From an uncultured Gimesia sp. (lineage in GTDB: Bacteria; Planctomycetota; Planctomycetia; Planctomycetales; Planctomycetaceae), in the NCBI RefSeq assembly GCF_937910335.1, contig NZ_CALEMX010000482.1, forward strand, positions 1-35,613: a stretch of 35,613 nucleotides of DNA. The letters run 5' to 3'. This document shows positions 28,752 through 35,613 of this stretch, one piece after another. Under the pieces are notes generated by a model. The model saw only the letters and a program-made list of their open reading frames with translations. It was not told the DNA's origin and did not search any database. The translations under genes and the position numbers were made by a program. Numbering within the stretch: the first letter of the stretch is position 1; each line of letters begins with the position of its first letter.

Positions 28752-28877
28752 CTCATGTTACTATCTGAATGGTACCTAATTGAATCTGTTAAGTCACAGC
28801 TTATGTTAGCGACTGACTAAATTTGAATTTCCACATTTTTCCAATCCACGATTAAGCGGTAGGTCGCGCTTTGCCAC

Positions 28878-29051
28878 TCAGGGATTAATAACTGGTTCAA
28901 CCCACTTGCCGGACGCGATACTCACGAGGATTTCTCGCATAGATTTTTGAAAGGTGCGGTTGAAGGCAAAGAGAGCGTTGAAGCCGCAGCTGAAGGCACT
29001 TTCCGTGATACTGTATTGGCGATTACGAATCATAGCTACCGTTGCCTGCAT
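28878..29051 (-). pseudogene. Truncated AraC-family regulator: only the second HTH remains
   Basis: Minus-strand reading MQATVAMIRNRQYSITESAFSCGFNALFAFNRTFQKSMREILVSIASGKWVEPVINP*; SITESAFSCGFNALFAFNRTFQK matches the AraC recognition-helix region (SITEIAxxCGFxxxxxFxRxFK). In-frame TGA just upstream. Confidence 0.7.
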
Positions 29052-29079
29052 GCGCCTTTTAGTTCCGTTGGTGTTTCAT

Positions 29080-29268
29080 TCAATACTCTGAAAGCTCTGT
29101 TGTCAGCTTATTGTATTGTCCCTTTGACAAAAACACTCTATGGAAACCTTCGGTCAGATTGACCTCCACTTCACCCCGCTGTTCGCTTCCCCAACCGATG
29201 ATTTGACGAGAGCGTAGATCCACATCGATGAAATAATAGTATTTTGTTTTTTGTTCTTTTTGACTCAT
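29080..29268 (-). CDS. Small conserved-looking protein (62 aa), unknown function
   Basis: MSQKEQKTKYYYFIDVDLRSRQIIGWGSEQRGEVEVNLTEGFHRVFLSKGQYNKLTTELSEY; protein-like composition, AGGA upstream of ATG. Confidence 0.5.
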   Translation of the reverse strand: MSQKEQKTKYYYFIDVDLRSRQIIGWGSEQRGEVEVNLTEGFHRVFLSKGQYNKLTTELSEY

Positions 29269-29594
29269 TGGGAAATCATTCCTGAATACCGTCGCGCATG
29301 AAGCGCGCGTTGTGGCAGGCTAAAGACCGAAATCCTGCGCATTGAGTGTGGTCGTTTGCGTTTTCAGACAAGATTGAACCATAATGCATAGCATATCCTG
29401 CCCAGGCAGGACTCGCAATTACAGACATTGGATCGACGAAGGAAACACGTTTCTGCTCCCCAATCAATTGCGAAGAATCATTGCTCTCGGACTCGCATCT
29501 TTGTATCCCGGCAATAAAATGGAAAGCGCCCCGTGATGAATGGCCGATGAGCGTGGTGGAGTGTTAAAAACAACTGCTGAATGATTCGACAACC

Positions 29595-30257
29595 ATGGAC
29601 GTAGCAACTTTACAATATCTGCTGGGGATGGTGGGCACAATCGCATTTGCGGTGACCGGCGTGCTGGCCGTGACGCCGCGAGGCATCGATTTGTTCGGCG
29701 CTTGCGTGCTAGGATTGATTACCGCGATTGGCGGCGGAACGATCCGCGACTTAATCTTGGGAGTCCCCGTCTTCTGGGAGGCGGACCAGAACTATCTCTG
29801 GGTTGCGCTCGCTGCCAGTTTAGTGGCCTTTCTCACCGATCGATTCCTGACACGCAAGGAAATCTACAGGACGATGCTATATCTCGATGCACTGGGGCTT
29901 GCCATGTTTGCAATCCAGGCAGCGCAAAAAGTGATGTGGATTGACTTCGGCAGGCCCCTCGCGCCGATCATGATGGGTGTGCTGACAGCGATCGGAGGCG
30001 GCCTGTTGCGCGACGTACTCGCAGGTCAACCAACGCTCTTGATGCGCCGTGAACTCTACGCCATCCCGGTTACCTGCGGCTGCATTCTGTATGTCGTCGC
30101 ACTCATCTGGTTCCCCGCGTTTCCGGTCTTGATCGGCCTCGCCTGTTCCATACTGATACTAGCCCTGCGAAGTTCCGCGATCTACTGGAACCTGCACGTC
30201 CCCCTCTGGTTGACGACCCAGTCGAAGGAGAAAGATTCGAATGACGGATCTACGTGA
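29595..30257 (+). CDS. Trimeric intracellular cation (TRIC)/UPF0126 family membrane protein
   Basis: Two internally similar halves: GACVLGLITAIGGGTIRDLILG and MGVLTAIGGGLLRDVLAGQPTLL, the PF03458 glycine-rich signature. Confidence 0.92.
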   Translation: MDVATLQYLLGMVGTIAFAVTGVLAVTPRGIDLFGACVLGLITAIGGGTIRDLILGVPVFWEADQNYLWVALAASLVAFLTDRFLTRKEIYRTMLYLDALGLAMFAIQAAQKVMWIDFGRPLAPIMMGVLTAIGGGLLRDVLAGQPTLLMRRELYAIPVTCGCILYVVALIWFPAFPVLIGLACSILILALRSSAIYWNLHVPLWLTTQSKEKDSNDGST

Positions 30258-30332
30258 AAGCGCAGAGAAGTGACACATGCGGATTCTGAAACGGGAGATC
30301 ACGGGGAATGTATCGCTCCTGAAATAAAAAAA

Positions 30333-30365
30333 GCGATGCAGAGCGTCGAAACTGCTCTGCATCGC
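30333..30365. terminator. Bidirectional Rho-independent terminator between convergent TRIC and ICDH genes
   Basis: Perfect 12-bp stem GCGATGCAGAGC/GCTCTGCATCGC with 9-nt loop; A-run on the left, T-containing tract on the right. Confidence 0.85.
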
Positions 30366-30395
30366 TATTTTGAAATTTTTGTTGTGTCTCAGGGT

Positions 30396-31568
30396 TTACT
30401 GCATCTTTTTGCAGATGGCTTCCGCCATTTCCTGTGTTCCCACGGCTGTTGGATCGTTGCGATCAGCTTTCAGATCGTAAGTCACGTCTTTACCTTCTTC
30501 AATCACATCGGCAACAGCCTGATCCAGCTTGGCAGCAGCTTCGTGTTCGCCGAGATAGTCCAGCATCATTTTACCGGATAGAATCAAAGCAACCGGATTC
30601 ACTTTATTCTGTCCCTTGTATTTGGGAGCAGAACCGTGGGTCGCTTCGAAGATCGCTGACTCCGGACCAATATTGGAACCAGGGGCAACACCCAGGCCTC
30701 CTACTAAACCAGCACACAAATCACTCAGAATATCGCCATACAAATTGGATGTGATCAGCACGTCATACAGCTCTGGTTTTTGAACCAGCTGCATACACAT
30801 GTTGTCAATCAGGCGTTCATTGTATTCGATGCTTCCGCCACAGTCGGTGGCGATTCCTGCCAGCTTTGGATCTGCCTCGACACCTTCGGCAAGATCTTCC
30901 CACTCAAATTTAGCACCGTATGCTTTAGCAACAGCACGGGTCTCATCGTACCATAGACCATCTGTAAACTTCATAATATTGGCTTTACAGATCGAAGTGA
31001 CCGTTTTGCGATTATTATCTACAGCATATTTAAAGCCGTAGTTACAGATATCGCGTGTTCCCTGATAAGACATCGGCTTAATACTGACGCCCGTTTCGTC
31101 GAGAGGCGTGTTGATTTTTTTGCCAGTAGCATATTCGTTAATCACTTTGATCAATGATGCCGTGTTTTCCTCACCCGCTTGAAATTCAACACCCGCATAC
31201 AAGTCTTCTGTGTTTTCTCGAACAACTACTAAATCGACATTTGAATCTTCGAAATAAGTTCGTACCCCTTTATAAGTTTTGCAGGGACGAATGCAGGCAT
31301 ACAGGCCCAGTTCCTGTCGCAGGAATACATTCACACTGCGGAACCCTTTTCCGATTGGTGTAGTAATCGGCGCTTTCAAGGCAACTTTGTTGGATCGAAT
31401 CGATTCCATCACTCGGTCGGGAACGCTGCCTTCAGCTTCAATGACTTCGATTCCACATTCCTGGACATCCCAGTCAATTTTGACTCCAGTCGCATCAACA
31501 CATTTTCGGGTAGCTTCCGCGATTTCCGGTCCAACTCCATCTCCCGGAATTAAAGTGACTTTATACAT
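30396..31568 (-). CDS. NAD-dependent isocitrate dehydrogenase
   Basis: [22 protein letters not shown] start at 31568; [61 protein letters not shown]. The 57-aa upstream extension in the ORF track is unlikely. Confidence 0.93.
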   Translation of the reverse strand: MYKVTLIPGDGVGPEIAEATRKCVDATGVKIDWDVQECGIEVIEAEGSVPDRVMESIRSNKVALKAPITTPIGKGFRSVNVFLRQELGLYACIRPCKTYKGVRTYFEDSNVDLVVVRENTEDLYAGVEFQAGEENTASLIKVINEYATGKKINTPLDETGVSIKPMSYQGTRDICNYGFKYAVDNNRKTVTSICKANIMKFTDGLWYDETRAVAKAYGAKFEWEDLAEGVEADPKLAGIATDCGGSIEYNERLIDNMCMQLVQKPELYDVLITSNLYGDILSDLCAGLVGGLGVAPGSNIGPESAIFEATHGSAPKYKGQNKVNPVALILSGKMMLDYLGEHEAAAKLDQAVADVIEEGKDVTYDLKADRNDPTAVGTQEMAEAICKKMQ

Positions 31569-32282
31569 CGTTTCCTCAAATACTTCTGACAAAAAAGGGA
31601 ATGCGACCAGGATCTCAAGTGCATGAATTCTATGCGATAAGCCTGCTGACTCTTGAAACCAATGGCCATGCTGGTTGATATTAAGCGAGATAGTTAACAG
31701 GCAAGCAGTGACCGTATCAAAACAGAATTCTCTTTTCAACTATACGAGATGACCGGCGTTCACTTTTCAAGCCAATCATGTGGCCACGCTGAGACAACAA
31801 TGATCCGATACCACTGAACTCGAATAGTATCTTCCCATTGATCAATTTCCGCATCAGATCGGGGTCCCTTACTTCCTACGGAAGCAGGGGATTAATACTG
31901 GCAGAACAGTGATTTATTGCTGAAATCGTAATGAATTCCAGACATTCACTACCGTTATGAGTGCTTTCATTGAAAAAACACTGCTGGCAAAGGCATTCTT
32001 CTAAAGGGTATGTTGGAAAAACGTTACACAGAATTCGGTCAGCATACTCAAAAACCGTTGAATTGTGCCCAATCACCAAAAAAGTCAAGTTGTAACGATT
32101 AAACAGCCGATACCGAATGTAGTGATTTTACCAACCAGGCAGATTGTCGTGCGCTGCAATGCTCGTCTCATCATGATTGTTGGTGAATTCTCCCCTAAAG
32201 TTCAATCGATTATGAACCCTAAGTGGTTATAAAAAAGCACTTTATAATCATAATCGACGTTCATGTCTTTAAGGATAGATAC

Positions 32283-34556
32283 ATGAACCTGCGTCAGAAG
32301 TTACACCATTTTTTTTGTGGATGCTTAATCACCAGCCAACTGGTAGGTTGTCACGGTCTCGGAACCGATACGGACCTGCATTATCTGGGTGAAAAAGAGC
32401 TTCAGTATTATGAAGACGTTGCCACAAAAATTGAGTACCCCGCTGTTTTTGAGGAGACCCCGGAAGAAATTACTTTCTCGGGAAAACCTCGCACATTAGC
32501 AGATCGATCGCAGGATGAAATCTGGGATTTGCCCCTGATGGAAGCAATCCACCTCGGCATGTCAAACAGTGAAGTAATTCGTGTGGCAGGTTCGTTGGGA
32601 ACAAACGGTAATGGATTACTCAATAATCCGGATGGGACTCCTTCAATTTATGATCCTTCAATCCAGGAAACAAACGTCCTGTTGGGTGGATCACGGGGTG
32701 TCGAAGCCGCTCTCTCCGCATTTGATACTACCTTTACAGCAAACATGCTCTGGGGCCGCTCGGAACAGGTTCAGAATAGCCCGTTTTTCGGAGGCATTCC
32801 CGGAGGAACTTTGACTCAGGAAACCGGTCAATTTCAATCCGGACTCGCAAAAACATTTGCCAACGGCGGACAATTTGCCATTAATCACAACTGGAATTAC
32901 ACAGGCAGCAATTCGACAAGTCAGTTATTTCCATCGAACTACGCCGGCAACTTTGGCGCTTCTTATCGTCAGCCCTTCCTGGCGGGAGCAGGCGTGGATT
33001 ATACCCGGATTGCAGGTCCTATTGGATCCGGATTTTCGGGAATTACCGGTGTTAGTCAAGGTGTCGTCATCGCCAGAATCAACAATGATCTGGCGCTGGC
33101 AGACTTCGAAAAAAATGTACGCAACCTTGTCTCCGATATTGAAGAGAGCTATTGGCAACTCTATCTGGCCTATCGTTTGTATGACACACAGGTGGTCGCC
33201 CGTAATTCTGCATTACGCAGTTGGCGCGAGGCAAAAGCAAAACTGGAAGCCGGCGGTACCAGAAACTTTAAACCTGCCGACGAAGCTCAGGCTAAAGACC
33301 GCCTGTTTGAAACACAATCATCGGTCCAGGCCACACGTAGCGATATTTACACAGCTGAAAGCCGTTTTCGTCGGCTTGTCGGTCTGCCCGTCAATGACGG
33401 AAAAATTATCCGCCCGATTGATGACCCTGTCTCAGCAGAATTCACTCCTGACTGGAGTATGTGTCTGACAGAAGGATTGGTACACCGGGTTGAATTGCGA
33501 AAACAAAAATGGAACATCAAGAGCCTTGAATTTCAACGGATGGCCGCAACCAGCCTGACTAAACCGCGTCTGGATCTCGTTTCCAGTTATCAGGTGAATG
33601 GTTTCGGCGATCGTCTACTCAGTCAGAAAAATACAGATGGCGTCACCAGCCAGGGCTTACACAGCGCCTATGGCTCACTTTTAGCTAATAATCAAGACAG
33701 CTGGACCATTGGTTGGGAATTCAGTGTACCACTCGGCTTCCGTTCGGCTCATGCTCAGGTTGAAAATCTTGAGTTTCGGTTGTCGAAAGCCCGCGCCATT
33801 CTGAACGCTCAGGAAATGGATGTTAGCCAGGAATTGGCGATTACGTTTCAGGATCTGACTAAGAATTACGCCACTGCTCAATCTAATTTTAATCGTTGGC
33901 GTGCTGCCCGCAGACGGACAGAGCTGTTTGAAGCGGAAGTCCAGGCAGGTACCACGACGCTTGACACCCTGTTACGTGCCCAATCCAGTCTGGCGTCAGC
34001 TGAAACAGAATATTATCGCTCTCTGATTTCTTATAATGTAGCGATTAAAAATCTCCACAAATGGAAAGGCACGTTGCTCAAACACAACAATATCCATTTA
34101 ATGGAAGGGGAATGGAATCCCGTCGCCTATCAACAAGCGATCAGACGCGCCTGGGCTAGAACCCACGGCGTTGATGCTCACAAACTTCAAAGCAAGCCAG
34201 AACCATTTGTAGCCGCAGGATATGTAGGTGAAGTGGGCTTAATGCCCGAAAAAGAGGGGACTTCGTTCTCATCTGATCAGGATGGCCTGATACCAGATAT
34301 TTTACCCGTGCCTGAACCGGAAACAGCCCCGGATTACGCACCGCCAGTTCCTGCAGCCAACATTGAAACAGAGGCCCGTCTGGAAATTGTAGAACCCGAA
34401 AACAATAATCCTTTTGTAACCACCAACACAGAAGAAACTGTTAGGGTATTAATTGGAGCTGAAGAAGCGCCTCCCTTACCAGAGGTCCGTCGGATTTCGG
34501 CAACACAAGATGAACTGCTGATCTCTGATTCTGTGAACAATTTGGATAGGGAATAA
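32283..34556 (+). CDS. TolC-family outer membrane efflux lipoprotein
   Basis: Lipobox-like LVGC in MNLRQKLHHFFCGCLITSQLVGCHG; two TolC-type repeats (NLVSDIEESYWQLYLAYRLYDTQVVARNSALRSWREAKAKLEAGG; EVQAGTTTLDTLLRAQSSLASAETEYYRSLISYNVAIKNLHKWKGTLL). Confidence 0.9.
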   Translation: MNLRQKLHHFFCGCLITSQLVGCHGLGTDTDLHYLGEKELQYYEDVATKIEYPAVFEETPEEITFSGKPRTLADRSQDEIWDLPLMEAIHLGMSNSEVIRVAGSLGTNGNGLLNNPDGTPSIYDPSIQETNVLLGGSRGVEAALSAFDTTFTANMLWGRSEQVQNSPFFGGIPGGTLTQETGQFQSGLAKTFANGGQFAINHNWNYTGSNSTSQLFPSNYAGNFGASYRQPFLAGAGVDYTRIAGPIGSGFSGITGVSQGVVIARINNDLALADFEKNVRNLVSDIEESYWQLYLAYRLYDTQVVARNSALRSWREAKAKLEAGGTRNFKPADEAQAKDRLFETQSSVQATRSDIYTAESRFRRLVGLPVNDGKIIRPIDDPVSAEFTPDWSMCLTEGLVHRVELRKQKWNIKSLEFQRMAATSLTKPRLDLVSSYQVNGFGDRLLSQKNTDGVTSQGLHSAYGSLLANNQDSWTIGWEFSVPLGFRSAHAQVENLEFRLSKARAILNAQEMDVSQELAITFQDLTKNYATAQSNFNRWRAARRRTELFEAEVQAGTTTLDTLLRAQSSLASAETEYYRSLISYNVAIKNLHKWKGTLLKHNNIHLMEGEWNPVAYQQAIRRAWARTHGVDAHKLQSKPEPFVAAGYVGEVGLMPEKEGTSFSSDQDGLIPDILPVPEPETAPDYAPPVPAANIETEARLEIVEPENNNPFVTTNTEETVRVLIGAEEAPPLPEVRRISATQDELLISDSVNNLDRE

Positions 34557-34923
34557 AAAACCTGCCACTAGTTTTGTTGGCTAGAAAACATGCCTTCAGA
34601 GTTGTGTTATTCTGATAATACAGCTTTCACAGGTTGATGATTCAGGCATTCCCTCTTTTTTTATTCCAAATAGATTTCAGCCACTTTTTGTCGCTTTAAC
34701 ATGCTAAGTTTAAATGTAGTCTGCGATTGAAAAGTCCACCGCCTCTCAAACTCATTCGCAATGAATTTGTATCGATGCCCATCTCCATCGATTGTTGTTT
34801 TCCAAGTGTTGGTTTGTTTTCGAAACTTATTCTCCTGAATGATCGACAAACAATCCAATCAGATTTTCGGGTTTGAAATCCCGCCACGAAACAGGCTTGT
34901 GGGAAGCATTCAAAAGATATTCA

Positions 34924-35613
34924 ATGGTGGTTGGACGAATACATCGTCTCCTGAAACTGATTGCTCTGTTACAGTCGGGACGAGTCTATAATTCTGCGCA
35001 ACTCGCAAGAGAGTGCGAGGTCAGTCGCAGAACCGTATTTCGAGATTTGAGTACGCTTCAGGAATCTGGAATCTATGTCCTGTATGACGATGTCAAACAG
35101 GGATATACTCTTCCCTGGCGAACCATTATGCCCTTCAAGGATTTAACATCCGAAGAAGTTCTGGCATTGCTCGTAATCTGTCAAGACCTTGACAAAGCCA
35201 TCGTGGGATTGCCGATGCATCAACTAGCCCGATCGGCGTCAACCAAGGTCCTGAACAGCTTGCCGGATACATTGCGGGAAAATGTCATCAATGCAGCCCA
35301 GTCTATTTCGATCTGGTTACCTCCCTTCAACCCCACAATTCGCAATACGATTCACTACAAAAATTTGTACAAAGCAGCCATTGAAAAAAAGAATATCAGA
35401 GTTCAATTTGCTAGCTCTAAAGGACAGAAATCTGTCTCTACAATGCTCAGCCCTTATCATATTTTGTATTCGAATCACGAGTGGTTTGTGGTCGGCCGAT
35501 CTTCTCTCGACCGCAGAATTAAAGCCTTTCCGATTCTGAATATACAAAAAACCGAAATCCTGGATGAAACATTTAATAAACCATCCCGATTCAAGTTATC
35601 CCGATATCTTTCC
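34924..35613 (+). CDS. HTH + WYL domain transcriptional regulator, truncated by the window end
   Basis: Open to the last base: MVVGRIHRLLKLIALLQSGRVYNSAQLARECEVSRRTVFRDLSTLQESGIYVLYDDVKQGYTLP... and YHILYSNHEWFVVGRSSLDRRIKAFPILNI. Missing from the ORF track because no stop lies in the window. Confidence 0.9.
   Translation, partial: MVVGRIHRLLKLIALLQSGRVYNSAQLARECEVSRRTVFRDLSTLQESGIYVLYDDVKQGYTLPWRTIMPFKDLTSEEVLALLVICQDLDKAIVGLPMHQLARSASTKVLNSLPDTLRENVINAAQSISIWLPPFNPTIRNTIHYKNLYKAAIEKKNIRVQFASSKGQKSVSTMLSPYHILYSNHEWFVVGRSSLDRRIKAFPILNIQKTEILDETFNKPSRFKLSRYLS

Noticed and set aside
28947-29162. 71-aa plus ORF as a possible gene
   Set aside because: It lies antisense to the AraC HTH remnant and the 3' end of the 62-aa ORF, which explain the open frame better.
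29276-29467. 63-aa minus ORF 8 nt upstream of the 62-aa ORF
   Set aside because: No recognisable domain and low-quality composition; could be chance in a decayed region.
34661-34887. Overlapping 65- and 63-aa minus ORFs before the WYL regulator
   Set aside because: Two frames compete, neither shows a known motif; probably noncoding upstream DNA.
1-35613. Search for tRNA, rRNA, CRISPR arrays, integrases and transposases
   Set aside because: None recognised by reading; a tRNAscan-SE, Infernal and ISfinder run would be needed to exclude small elements.

Overview
The gene content suggests a planctomycete chromosome segment (Gimesia-like; inference from the DUF1501/DUF1549/PPC genes, EboE, TAT-secreted proteins and lipoprotein TolC, not from any database search). 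Most of the window is ordinary: SSS symporter, DUF1549/DUF1501/PPC operon, M19 dipeptidase, LRR protein, alpha/beta hydrolase, ECF sigma/anti-sigma operon, EboE, XdhC, GroES-like, ferritin-like, apgM, M20 amidohydrolase, TRIC-type channel, NAD-ICDH, TolC and a WYL regulator cut by the window edge. No rRNA, tRNA, CRISPR array or intact transposon was recognised. The best leads are: (1) a Rieske [2Fe-2S] domain fused to a PSP1/YaaT(RicT)-like domain with a Cys-Gly tail (8737-9603); (2) a ~165-bp diverged direct repeat flanking the M20 gene, the distal copy being a decayed 5' fragment of the neighbouring TAT protein gene; (3) an isolated, A+T-richer gene with a HEPN-type RNSLVH motif (27315-28751), next to (4) a sub-60-aa AraC C-terminal HTH remnant absent from the ORF track; (5) a sigma/anti-sigma/membrane-anchored third gene module with overlapping reading frames.
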